Source: Conchocele bisecta
Taxonomy: Eukaryota > Mollusca > Bivalvia > Lucinida > Thyasiridae
Direction of reading: 5' to 3'
Length of the DNA: 64,000 nt
NCBI GenBank assembly: GCA_029237695.1
Contig: CM055271.1
Location: forward strand, 29,976,695-30,040,694
The position numbers were made by a program, and so were the translations under genes. Each line of letters begins with the position of its first letter. Positions within the stretch are counted from its first letter, which is position 1. This document shows, one piece after another, positions 11,843-21,744 of the stretch. Below the pieces are notes generated by a model. It was given only the letters and a program-made list of their open reading frames with translations, was not told the DNA's origin and made no database searches.

Positions 11843-12192
11843 TGTTTTACAACTATGGCTAGATCTTTGTAGACTTGTTTAAGTTTTTAACATTTTATAT
11901 AGTTGAGTATGGGTATGTGCATATTTGTCAATAGGGTGTGCTAGTGAACATGTTTATTTGAACATGTACATGATTAATTCTACAACCTATCACGTGCGTA
12001 CACAATATCAGGCGACGACAATCGTACTTGTCGTACATGAGGAACACTGTAAAAGTTACCACTTGCCATTCATTGTGGGTCTGCATCCATGAAAACGGAT
12101 TCATAAATACACAAACGGTGGGTTCTTTCATCTACAAATGGCGGACACAATCATGTTACTCCCGATGATCAAACATGTGTTGTTCATTTCAG

Positions 12193-12449
12193 GCATACCA
12201 GTACTTCCGGGTGTCGGCAGACATGCCGGGTGTTGTAGTCCTGAAGGCGCGTTCTGGCGCTGAGGAGACCAGATTGAATATACTCAAACAGAACGATTAT
12301 GCCTTTGAAGACGATTCCAGACCAAGCGTACTGCCAGCAGGCGGTTTGACCACAGGAAGGCAGAACTATTTATACCGGGGGTAGTGCGGCCATTCGTCCG
12401 ACCATTACACCAGGACACAACATGCCCAGCTCCTGTGATGCCAACATAG
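12193..12449 (+). pseudogene. exon 4 (C-terminus) of the DUF7869-like gene
   Basis: Follows the acceptor TTCATTTCAG (12192). It reads YQYFRVSADMPGVVVLKA, LPAGGLTTGRQNYLY and, after a one-base shift near 12380, VRPFVRPLHQDTTCPAP and a stop at 12447-12449. The end matches the usual family C-terminus (from memory). Confidence 0.6.
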
Positions 12450-12980
12450 GATACATATATATCACAAGAACTGATTTTTCTCAAGATATATTCTAACAAT
12501 TGTCCACAGTATAACACATAATTCCGTCGTTAATATACTCTGAAGCAAAAATATAATTATTTAAGAAATATACATAAATGGAATATAGTTTAATCTACTA
12601 TATTGCTATTATAACTTTTATTATGCGATTATTTGTGATAGTGTCGCTGTTTTAACGTTGACGGTGTTGTCGCTGCCTAGGTTAGTAATGGAGTGATGAC
12701 TGTTCTGGTAAATATACTTCTTCACTAGCCCGTGTCTTCCCTGGTCCTCTGAGAATGTGTGGAGTTACGTTACGTTCGCATTATTGACGTTTTTACGCGA
12801 CGTAATTTGACAACGTCGTCACATTTTCACGACGCGGCACTTGCTATCATGTTAGATAAATGGACGTATAATAAAAACTATAACAGATATTTTGATTTTC
12901 TTTTCTGCATATTGTTTTTAAAAGGTACCTGCATTAGAAAATGTAAAAAATAAACATCGAAAATGTTGTCATTAAGGCAT

Positions 12981-12997
12981 TCACAGAGCGCGGCCCA
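12981..12997 (-). repeat. right terminal inverted repeat of the 4.5-kb transposon
   Basis: TTCACAGAGCGCGGCCC, the exact reverse complement of 8455-8471. Followed by ATATATAT (12998-13005). Confidence 0.9.
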
Positions 12998-13005
12998 TAT
13001 ATATT

Positions 13006-13506
13006 GTTTTCATCACGGGTGTCCGTCCGTCCGTTACGGTTCTTGTAAGAAATAAAACTGTAACACCGTAATAGCTGAGGACTTGCTACTTGGTAGATGT
13101 CTATCTTATGTGCAGATGCGAAATGTGAATTTCAAGTTTTTATTTTGCACCCGGGTCAAGAGTTATCTCCTCCTTTCGAACTTAAAAACTAGAAATAAAA
13201 CAATGGATCTATTGCGATGACGCGCCATCGACACTTCTCTTTAGTCGATACTTTGTTTTTAAAAGACACATAACAAGAAAACATAGTCATTTAAGCAAAT
13301 TTTATATGGCATTCAAACTAACATAAATACCGTAAACCTGAAACCAAAACTACATTTCTGTCGGAAGTTATGGCCGTTTACTAGTTTGCACAATTATTTT
13401 TTTTTTCCGAATAAAAATGCTGATCATAATCATGTATGCATGTCGCATGTCACAATAATATATACTTATTGGCTTTTGCGTAGGTGTATACGAAATTTAC
13501 GGACCA
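13006..13506. other. non-coding stretch
   Basis: Contains a short GTCCGTCCGTCCG run at 13020. No gene or terminal repeat recognised. Confidence 0.45.
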
Positions 13507-13701
13507 GGGGGCCGTTTCACTAAACTTCGTACGACTAAAATGTTCATAAGTGAAATTTTAGGATCGGTTGGAAATTTCAATTGATGGATTTACATTTATT
13601 GAGCATAGGCTGCATTTGCAGCCTATGCTCGATAAATGTAAATCCAATAATTTTCCACTTACGAAAGTTTTAGTCGTACGAAGTTTAGTGAAACGGCCCC
13701 C
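13507..13701. mobile_element. MITE-5, full 195-bp copy
   Basis: Ends GGGGGCCGTTTCACTAAACT and the reverse complement AGTTTAGTGAAACGGCCCCC. The arms continue through CTTCGTACGACTAAAA, and the centre is the palindrome GCATAGGCTGCA-TTTGCAGCCTATGC. Non-coding foldback. Confidence 0.85.
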
Positions 13702-13794
13702 TGAGGAAAATCGTATTCACCGGGGCCGAAGTCCGTAAATCTCGTTTGCACCGACTCAGTGGACAATATATTCACGTATCACACTACAATTACT

Positions 13795-14249
13795 GTCTGT
13801 TTCACGAAACCTGCCCGAATCTTTACGGCCATACAAACAACGCAAAAACAATACTTTTTTATAATATTTAATTTTAAGAATGTGTCTTCTTTTATTTCGT
13901 GAAATTTGGTTAAATATTGATTTTATTACGAAACATTTATTTGACTATGGAAATTTAACAGGGAGGGGGGAGGGAAAGGAGGTGGATGCGCTGAAATTAG
14001 AAAAAAATGTCCCTGTTAAGTCCCCATAGACATCTTCATTATGTATCCACACATTACAAAAATAATTTTAGACCAAAAAATGAAATCGACTCCGTAACGT
14101 AGCTAGATAGCTTGGAAATTATCCAATTAGGAAAACAAAAGTTAAATTTTGAAAATCGGTTCTGTATTTCTGAAATTTGAAAGGATGTCCATGTTAAGTC
14201 CCCATAGACATCTTCATTATGTATCCACACATTCCAAAAATAATATCAA
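13795..14249. mobile_element. MITE-7, one arm plus interior
   Basis: Starts GTCTGTTTCACGAAACCTGC and continues through the family text (AAGAATGTGTCTTCTTTTAT, TTATTACGAAACATTTAT). A 60-bp passage around TTAAGTCCCCATAGACATCT is present twice (about 14014 and 14193). The opposite terminus is missing. Confidence 0.65.
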
Positions 14250-15500
14250 ATGAGCCTGTATCGCTCACCTGAAATAATTATCCCGATTATAAAGTAAATA
14301 AAAATGGACATTCCAAGCCCCGAAAGGAAGAACATACGTAATTTATAAACAATATAATAACATATATCATAAGATCTACCACCTCTGAAAGTGACTAACC
14401 CAATATTTTGAAATTAAGCGTCTTACTATTTAAAGAGATATGTTATGGACCTTTCGGCAGTCATCTTAGATGACGCAACAATTCAATTTCGAGAGTGATC
14501 GTCTCCTCGATACCCTCGATTTGATACATGACATGCCATGACCATATTTGGTCAAATGTGAAATTTGACCCTGAAATTTGACACTGACTTGACCACCGGG
14601 CCCCGCCCATTTTTTATCCGGCGTCATCATTTTAACAAACCTGAACAAGAATTGACTATCAATGATTACTGCCTAGTTTTGTCGAAATCGGTCTGACAGT
14701 TTGCGAGCAGATTTTTTAAAAATGTTATCTAATATTATATGACAGCCAATTTGGATTATTTGACGACATCCATGTTAACACATGGAAATGCTTCAGACAC
14801 GCACCATAAATGTGAGGTATGACCAGCTTCGGCCAAGCGGTTCAAAGGAAGAAAACATTTGAAATTGATAATAAAAGTGCGACCTTGCAACATATCGGCG
14901 GCCATATTAGATGACGTAATCATCTGTTTCCGGCAAAATATGCTCCAGACTCTTCGATATCTTCGATTTGATATATAATATGACCTTGTTTGGTCTAATG
15001 TGAAATTTAATCCCTACTTGACCCCCGCGCCCCGCCCATTGTTGATCCCGCGGTCCTTATTTTATAGATTATGCGACGACCTCCATGTTTTTATAAAAAT
15101 GAAAATGCTTCACACACGCAGTATAACTGTGAGGTTTGACCAGCATCGGCCAAGTGGTTCACGAGAAGAAGACGTTTGAAATCTATAATGAAATGATGAC
15201 CTTTCGACCTTTCCGCGGCCAACTTGGATGACGTAATCCCGGTTGTGATTTATTTTTTAAGAATTTGACCTACTTTCCTTCGGCTGCCATCTAGGATATG
15301 CGACGACGTCCATTTTAACAAATCTTAAAATGAGTAACACATAGACCATCCGTGAAGTTTGGTTAACATCGGCCAAGCGGTTCAGAAGAAGAAGAGGCCG
15401 AAAAAGTGTTGATGGACGACGGAAGACGGACGACGAACGGACGGACTGACGAAAAACGGTAACAATAGCTCACGAGAGCCTTCGGCTCATGTGAGCTAAA
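14250..15500 (+). repeat. 1.25-kb repeat element with three related internal modules and a 3' hairpin
   Basis: Modules of roughly 300-400 bp, each with a GGCGGCCATATTAGATGACG-like phrase and a GACCTCCATGTTAACA-like phrase, occur near 14450, 14880 and 15200. The right end has repeated GGACGGAC and then a strong hairpin (TAGCTCAC-GAGAGCC-TTC-GGCTC-ATGTGAGCTA, 15467-15499). The left end (GAGCCTGTATCGCTCACCTG) is loosely related to it. From memory this is a widespread mollusc repeat; its class is not clear. A terminal hairpin recalls Helitrons, but no Helitron end is established. Confidence 0.55.
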
Positions 15501-15977
15501 AATCTATGTTTAGCCACCATGTTAAATTCGCATAGGAACATTGGACGTCGAATATGGTCAGATCACTGTATAAGCTAACTCTAACAGATCACTTTATAAG
15601 CTAACTCTTTGAATGCTGGGGAACTTGTTGGCTATAAATAGTTTAAAATAGCAGACAGCAATTCATTCATTATATTTTCTTTTATTTCTCCCTATAACAA
15701 TCATGAATATGTCCGGAACACATTTGCAGTGAGAAATAAGAAAAAAACTCTTATTGTTGGCTGTTATTTTCACCGCTACACAGTGTTTATCAGGCTATCA
15801 TAATTGTTAGACAGTGAAGCTAACATTTATACAAGAAGTCACTTTACACAGTTACCTTTGTTGTGGTGATCTGGTAGCGACAGGACGTGGTATAATGAAA
15901 TGGCAAACTCAATCACTTATATACCATTCTCCCGATGGCCCATTGCATGATGACTCCAATTAAAGTATGTCAAATGT
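15501..15977. other. non-coding stretch
   Basis: A short direct repeat, AGATCACT(G/T)TATAAGCTAACTCT, sits at about 15561 and 15586. No gene seen. Confidence 0.5.
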
Positions 15978-16208
15978 GTCTGTGACTGGAGAAATGGGAC
16001 TTATGTGATTTGTGACCAGTGTATCTCCTGATCAAACAGGACAATCAAGTAGCCTGATAAAGATATATATTTTTGGTTAGAAGCATGACGGGTGTTTCAG
16101 TGATGGAATGGCGGACAGTGCTGATCCTGATCAGACTGTGCGGATGCACAGGCTGATCTGGATCTACACTGGTCGCAAACCCATACGCCCCATTTCTCTT
16201 GTGACAGC
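15978..16208. mobile_element. MITE-1 copy
   Basis: Inverted ends GTCTGTGACTGGAGAAATGG and CGCCCCATTTCTCTTGTGAC. The interior shows TTTCAGTGATGGAATGGCGG and CTGATCTGGATCTACACTGG. Confidence 0.8.
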
Positions 16209-16249
16209 AAAAATAGAGGTCATACAAATATGATTGTGTATGGCAAGCC

Positions 16250-16665
16250 AAATGCACAATAATTCCTTAAACGATGGTTTGGAGCTCAAATCCTAGTGTA
16301 GGCTCCTCAAACCCTAGTTTGGGCTCGCCAAATGCACAATAATTCGCTAAACCCCAGTTTGAGAGTCTAAACCAGGGTTTAGGCTCTCAAACCCCAGTTT
16401 GAACAATTATTGTGCATTTGGCCAGAAACTGCCGTTTGAGGTCGTAATCGAATAAAAAGCCTAAACCCTAGTTTGGACCCAAAACGTGGTTTAAGAAAAA
16501 AACTGCCAATCGTGATCCCAAACGGTAGTTTTCTTAAACCCTGGTTTGAGCAATTATTGTGCACTTGGCGGCAAAAACCACCGTTTGGACGCTCAAACTA
16601 GGGTTTCTGATAGCTTAAACCACTGTTTGAGCTCAAACCCCAGTTTAGACTGTCCAAACCCTAAA
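16250..16665. repeat. array of small AAACC/GGTTT palindromic words
   Basis: Words like AAACCCTAGTTTG, AAACCAGGGTTT and AAACCCCAGTTTGA occur about fifteen times, in both orientations and at uneven spacing. GCCAAATGCACAATAATT occurs at about 16249 and 16329, and its inverse at about 16405 and 16550. The tract is self-complementary at many scales and non-coding. Confidence 0.7.
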
Positions 16666-16679
16666 AAAAACGGTTGAAT

Positions 16680-17262
16680 AAGTGAAAAAAAGAAGAATTG
16701 AATGTGTGGAAATGAATGATTGAATGTGTGGAAATGAACTATTGCGTGTGTGGAAATGAAAGATTGAATGTGTGGAAAATAAGGATCGAACGAGTGAAAA
16801 AGAGTAAATGAATGTGTGCAAATGAATGATTGAATGTGTGGAAAAGAAAGATGGAACGTGTGGAAATGAAGGATTAAATGTGTTGAAATAGAGGATTAAA
16901 TGTGTTGAAATAAAAGATTGAATGTGTGGACGGACATGATGGATCGAACGTGTGGAAATGAAGGAGTAAATGTGTTGAAATGAAGGATTGAATGTGAGAA
17001 AAAGAAGGATCGAATGTGTGGAAATGAAACATTGAATGTGTGGAAATAAATGATTGAATGTGTGGAAAAGAAGAATCGAGTGTGTGGAAATGGAACATTG
17101 AATGTGTGGAAATAAATGATTTAACGTGTGGAAAAGAAGAATTGACTGTGTGAAAAAGAAGAATTGATTGTTTCGAAAAGAAAGATCGAATGTGTGGAAA
17201 AGAAGGACGGCATGTTTGGAAATGAAGGATGGAATGTATGGAAACGAAGGGAACTGTGTCCA
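16680..17262. repeat. 21-bp minisatellite
   Basis: Units like GAATGTGTGGAAATGAAGGA repeat every 21 bp about 26 times with substitutions (AAATGAA, AAAAGAA, AAATAAA). The period is a multiple of three, so the minus strand shows an open frame of HSFPHFDPS-like heptads; this is not a gene. Confidence 0.9.
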
Positions 17263-17329
17263 TTATGGTGTTACCCCTTCTTCCACAGCTGGCATCAATA
17301 ACATCAAGGGGTGGGTGGATGAATGACTA

Positions 17330-17600
17330 TGTTCATTTATCTCGTCAAGACAGTGCGTATGTGCCGTGAAACACAGTATCGTGAAACATTTTTGATATCC
17401 TGTCAATACGACCTAATCACTGCGTATGAATATGTGCGGTGGCTGGGGTTATTTGTTTTGCATTTTAAAGCCATTTGTAGGTGTTGACGGGATACATAGA
17501 ATAGTAGGTTAGTGCCGTGCCTCGGCAGAGCCTCATCCATCCCGTTTCCTAAGCCTTGCCAGATATTTTTTCCCATTCACTGGACTAACTAGCCTCTTCA
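17330..17600. mobile_element. MITE-4, long but decayed copy
   Basis: Leader CTCGTCAAGACAGTGCGTAT..GTGCCGTGAAACACAG and TGTTGACGGGATACATAGAA form the outer inverted pair. The inner hairpin is shortened: GGTTAGTGCCGTG leads straight into CTCGGCAGAGCC..CATCCCGTTTCC. Confidence 0.7.
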
Positions 17601-17716
17601 ATTTTGATCACACTTTCCGATAGCTACATCAGATTATTATATCAGACGTTATAAATTATGAAATAAAACGAGCTACCATGTTCTTGACAGAGCTTGATAT
17701 CAATTTTGAATCATCC

Positions 17717-18530
17717 CCACGCTGTCGCCACGTTATGACTCGCTGCCGCAGAGCGTAACATAGCGTACAGCAACGTATCATCAAGTACCATGACGTGACA
17801 AAAACGTAGCACCATATCGTACACCGTAGTACAACGCAGCAAAATGCAGCTCGTAACGTAGTACAATGTATCATCATAGCGTGACACAGTGTGGCATAAC
17901 GTGACACGGGGAACGTGGATGCAACGAGGCCATAACGTAGCATACCGCAGCACTACGTGTCACAACAAACGCAACAGAAAGTAGCAACCGGCGGGATGTT
18001 CACGATCTGACACGTATTTGCTACGTTGTAGCCACGTTGTACCACGTTCTTGACCCGTTGTTGCCACGTTGTAGTACGTTGTGTGGAATAGCCAGCGAAT
18101 TTTGAACATGTGCAAAATTAAAATGTCCAGTTCACGTTTTAGCCACGTTGTTCAACGTCTGCTCACGTTGTAGCCACGTCCCGTAACGTTAGCTGAACGT
18201 GGCGACCAAAACGTGATCAAACGCTTTTGGCTGGCGTTCCCACACAACGCACTATAACGTCGCAACAACGTGACAATGACGTGGCTACAAACGTGACAGA
18301 AAACGTGACAGAACATGAACATAACGCGTCCCGCTGGTTGCTACGTTCTGTTGCGTTTGTTGACACGTTGTGACACGTTGTGCTGCGGTATGCTACGTTA
18401 TGGCCTCGTTGCATCCACGTTCTGCTACGTTTCTGCTACGTTGTGGTAAGTCATGATACGTTGCGGCACGCTATGATACGCTCTGCGGCAGCTTAGTATA
18501 ACGAGGCACAACGTGGCGACAGCGAGGCTA
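17717..18530. mobile_element. large foldback built of ACGT-rich words
   Basis: Left-arm segments pair with right-arm segments in inverted order: ACGCTGTCGCCACGTT (17719) with AACGTGGCGACAGCG (about 18508); CTGCCGCAGAGCGTA.. (17743-17781) with 18453-18491; and AACGTGGATGCAACGAGGCC..GCATACCGCAGCAC (about 17912-17955) with about 18375-18425. The approximately 320-bp centre also consists of CACGTTGTAGCCACGTTG words. CpG, mostly as ACGT, is far denser here than in neighbouring DNA. Reading frames across it are artefacts of the repeat. Confidence 0.8.
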
Positions 18531-18789
18531 GAGCGTGGCGGCACCGAGGCATAATCCGACGTTGATCTTCGGAAAGTTGTAAATCGTGGTTGTCAGAAAC
18601 GGGGCACAACAGCGCGGCCAAAACGTGACACTATGACTGGGGCATACTGTGGATCTGCGGCGCCAAAATGTGGCATATTGCCCGTGCGAAAACGAGTCCT
18701 AATAATCTATGACACACTAGTACGTCTTAGAATGGTTGGAAGGAGAACAAACTAGCATTGCTCCCTATGATCGCCAGAAAGTCTTCAAT

Positions 18790-18870
18790 AGCTTAGTGAC
18801 GATCAGTGTAGACACTGATAAGACTACGCAGTCGCGTAGTCTGATCTGTGTCTAGACTGATCGCACAGAA
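18790..18870. repeat. hairpin related to the MITE-1 core
   Basis: GATCAGTGTAGACACTGAT and GACTACGC-AGTC-GCGTAGTC form a stem that closes with ATCTGTGTCTAGACTGATC. The wording resembles the MITE-1 centre. Confidence 0.6.
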
Positions 18871-19784
18871 AACGCATCATTGTTTGTTACACGTATCACA
18901 GGTCGTACATAACGGGCGCGACATATGTCATGCAACACGAATTTCACACGGAGTGCAGTCATATCAGACGCGTCTTCATCTGAGCGTCCCACTTTGACAC
19001 CTGCGATAATGTCTAGACATCAACACTGTTTGTTCCACTGCATATCCGCCGATTAAATTGGTTTTAGACACGGTAAATAAAACAATGCAACTTTAAGTAC
19101 TGTTTTTCTTCAAAATAATAAAATTGTCGTTCACGAAATAAATGTATAACAACAACAACAACAACGAATTTGTTCAATAGGTCAGGTTTCATTGTTCGTT
19201 TTTTAATTGATATTTATAGTCGGTCTGCCGAACGAACGAGTACGCCGAAATATATTTCCGTACAAAATAACCAATAACCTGTTTATTATATACCCGTTCA
19301 ACAAAACATGCATCCTAATCATTAAATAAACCGATAGTGAGATGAAATGTGACTCTCGATTATTTTTGTTGAACAATCCGAGCGCCTGCGATGGCTTCAG
19401 TTTATAAATATTGTAGTGCGTAGGAATAATAATTATACAACGTCAATTCGCGCACCTGAATTTGTGCCTTGATACAAATTGAACCAGCGAATTAACGCGT
19501 TTGGAAATAGTGCAGATCATTTCACAAATAGAATGTAACAGAGAAACACAAACGGAAATTGACTGCATTTAAGAGAAATTGTATGATGTGATAAAGACCG
19601 AAATGAACAGTAAAGTTCCACAGTACACCCTGTCGAAAAGATTGAAAAAAAAACGACTTAAAGTTAAGAAACCATATTGGAATGATTAATTGTCCGTGTT
19701 ATGGAAAGAAATGAATGACAAAGAACCTGCATTTTTTTTAAAAATATAATGACAATAGACACGCGGAAAGTAAGTTAAAAAAAT
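18871..19784. other. non-coding stretch
   Basis: Contains an (ACA)n run near 19148-19166. No gene or terminal repeat recognised. Confidence 0.45.
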
Positions 19785-20219
19785 GTTTACTCCCTGTTAT
19801 AACATATTACCAATGTACCTATGTTTTTTATGGGCCGTTATAATGTAATGTAATGTTCGATGGAAAACAATGTTGTTTCAATGCAAACTGTTTCTTAACG
19901 GGCCCGGACGACGTAAAAGTGTAATTTGCAGATGTTTGCGCTGTCATATAATAGTATAGACCCGAAAAATGTTACCGAAGTATTACGACTTAAGATAAAT
20001 GCGGAATTTTGTTGAACACACTAATATCTAGCTCGAAAACGTGTTGACATAGCGCATCTGGGAATATATCGTTGCGGAGGGCTAACATTTGCCTAACTTC
20101 TGCATCGGTTCTAAATCGGTTGTTTGTTTCGTGAGAGTCAGTTGTCTCGAGGCCGTCCGAGTACGGACCATTAAAAACATATATAGGCACCTTGTATTGT
20201 GTTCTAACAGGGAGTAAAC
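19785..20219. mobile_element. MITE-8 copy with about 60-bp inverted ends
   Basis: The left end TTTACTCCCTGTTATAACAT..ATGTTTTTTATGGGCCGTTA pairs with the right end GTACGGACCATTAAAAACAT..TGTTCTAACAGGGAGTAAAC. The minus strand shows a 66-codon frame (20190-19990) with LALRNDIFPDALCQHVFELD. Related text recurs twice in the copy at 36936-37660. No protein family was recognised. Confidence 0.75.
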
Positions 20220-20309
20220 TTTTTTTTTCAACTGATTTTTCCCCACTTATTGATACTTTGAGAACACAGGCGCTTGATACAGAAACATTATCTTCAAGTA
20301 ACCCAAACG

Positions 20310-20430
20310 ATTTCTAGGATAAAATCCAAAAACTCGGGCCAAGGAACGACAACTCCATACCGATAGAATAATGGATGTATGTCGAACGATGAACAAACTG
20401 TACTCGAACGATGGCGAAATTATTTCGAAA
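20310..20430 (+). pseudogene. LINE linker-region fragment
   Basis: Corresponds to the sequence just before the reverse transcriptase palm of a non-LTR retrotransposon (TCGGGCCAAGGAACGACAAC..GTACTCGAACGATGGCGAAA). The same passage lies on the minus strand at about 22100-21985. It lacks some codons and is shifted. Confidence 0.6.
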
Positions 20431-20481
20431 ACATGACGTCACGCACGTTCAAACGATTAAGTTTGGTATGCGGTATACATT

Positions 20482-20583
20482 AAATACATGATTAGTGCCG
20501 TCGAATAAAAAAGCTCGCCCCAATAAAGCTGTCTAAGGCTCAACCGAATATATTTTATATTCGACGGCACTAACCATGTATTT
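20482..20583. repeat. short hairpin element
   Basis: AAATACATGATTAGTGCCGT and ACGGCACTAACCATGTATTT are inverted ends about 25 bp long around an approximately 50-bp loop. It sits inside the interrupted plus-strand LINE. Confidence 0.75.
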
Positions 20584-20644
20584 ACTCTATAGCAACAGTC
20601 AGTATAATAACAGTCAATAACACAGTAACTATTACTGACTGGTT

Positions 20645-21640
20645 CGACTGTAAAACCGGTGTCATTCATGGAGACATCCTCCTCCCCCCCCCCCCCCCCA
20701 CCCCACCCCAACACACACACACACTTCTCCATCTTTGTCAATGACATTGTGGCTGAAATTAGTGAATTTGACCTTGGTGGTGTAAATATAGGAGACATAA
20801 AGGTATCTATATTATTATTTGCCGACGACATTGTCATTATATCGCTAACTGAAGACAATCTGCAACGCATGCTTGAAGTACTGAACGGATTGTGCAAACG
20901 CTGGAGAGTGCTGATTAATGCGAAAGTATTAATCAAAGTGCATGCGCTTTCGAAACGGCCGAGCAAATCGCACCGAGTTTACATTCAAAATAAAAAACAG
21001 GATACTTTCTTCAGTAGACCAGAATAAGTACCAACAGTCTTATGGTGTACTTATGAATGACAAACATAATTATACACAACACAGTGAAGCCATTGAGACA
21101 GGTGCAGGTCGAGCACTTGGGTGTGTCGTATCAACAATGCACATTATAAAGGATTACGGATTTAACACCTATCACAAACTATACAACTTGTGCGTCGTCC
21201 CTATACTTGATTACAATTCATCAGTGTGGGGATTTAAACAATTCAAACACATTGACAACGTCCAAAATCGAGCGATCAGATATTGATTCGCACCAACGCT
21301 AGCTATTATCGGTGAAACTGGTTGGTTACCAAACTCCTACCGACATTGGACTAATAGACTATTTTGGATATTAGATGACAACCGATCTCACAAAACACGC
21401 ATTCATTTCTCACCATAATGTGTGTCTTAACAACTTGCGTGAAGATGTGAAGTCCATAATTAACAGATTAGACCTGATGGATCACTTCCTAAACAAAACT
21501 GTTGTAAGTTTAGATACTGTGATGTCGAAAGTCACCTCACATTACGCTTGCTAAACTTGAGTGAACATGAACGTGCATTATTTGCCCAATTTCGTGGTGA
21601 CACTCCCGTAGCCGATTTAATCAAAATTTAAAAATATGCT
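20645..21640 (+). pseudogene. non-LTR retrotransposon (LINE) reverse transcriptase, C-terminal part, broken
   Basis: The frame enters at DWFDCKTGVIHGD, is interrupted by a C-run/CA-run, then gives FSIFVNDIVAEISEFD and the catalytic box LLFADDIVIIS (FADD, near 20815-20835). Next comes CKRWRVLIN, a frameshift near 20930, then KLYNLCVVPILDYNSSVWGF and VQNRAIRY. A stop at 21284 lies where relatives have the YxLGVHRFAP phrase (from memory). FAPTLAIIGETGWLPNS and degraded thumb/tail sequence follow to about 21640. This is typical of 5'-truncated bivalve LINEs; the clade (CR1/jockey-like) is not certain. It has no endonuclease and cannot move on its own. Confidence 0.8.
20680..20722. repeat. poly-C and CA microsatellite within the LINE frame
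   Basis: About 14 C's, then CCCCA repeats, then (CA)n, between the GD and FSIF codons of the reverse transcriptase. It replaces the few residues normally found there (SPTL in relatives, from memory). Confidence 0.85.
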
Positions 21641-21740
21641 TATCTATCAAGGTATACTTAGAGTGAGCAATTTTCAATTTTAGGATAAATTTAATAATTC
21701 TTATTATACTGAATTTATTACATTATCACAGTTCTCTGGT
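21640..21740. mobile_element. MITE-3 fragment
   Basis: Matches the family from TCAAGGTATACTTAGAGTG through TTATTATACTGAATTTATTA and CATTATCACAG, then stops at the central palindrome. It lies at the break between the two opposed LINE pieces. Confidence 0.65.
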
Positions 21741-21744
21741 TAGA

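Larger units (their letters stand above)
8633..12449 (+). pseudogene. DUF7869-like putative DDE transposase gene, four exons, disabled
   Basis: Exons are inferred at 8633-8650 (MEEELV, then GTGAGT), 9704-10987, 11545 to about 11842, and 12193-12449. The layout is: acidic N-terminus (VELSDDGD); cysteine cluster GCGCRHNC; basic KRGKKRQRLRSEYKL; LPQPAAPRG; TPRDDVCAVCEK; IPHHSRQMGPLYF; HADNCPGQNKN; PGHSRCLVDGCF; C-terminal CPAP. These match, by recall, a family common in molluscs, cnidarians and fish with the DUF7869 domain and a likely RNase-H/DDE fold. Defects are a TAA at 9965, a frameshift near 10020, a frameshift with lost residues near 10190, a TGA at 10960, a TGA at about 11787 and a frameshift near 12380. 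The exon borders remain good. The role as transposase is inferred from the flanking repeats. Confidence 0.75.
8447..13005 (+). mobile_element. 4.5-kb DNA transposon with 17-bp terminal inverted repeats and a DUF7869-like gene
   Basis: Perfect inverted repeats GGGCCGCGCTCTGTGAA (8455-8471) and TTCACAGAGCGCGGCCC (12981-12997) bound the element. Both are flanked outside by ATATATAT (8447-8454 and 12998-13005). This may be an 8-bp target duplication; because the octamer is its own reverse complement it could also be part of the repeat. The only gene inside (8633-12449, plus) is of a mobile-looking family with an HADNCPGQNKN motif (DUF7869 type, from memory). Having the gene wholly between the repeats suggests it encodes, or once encoded, the transposase. 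The gene is broken, so this copy is non-autonomous. Confidence 0.75.

Noticed and set aside
16874..17263. 129-codon frame with FDPSFPH heptads
   Set aside because: By-product of the 21-bp minisatellite.
17656..18414. Frames across the ACGT foldback
   Set aside because: Word-repeat DNA; no conserved motif and frames on both strands.
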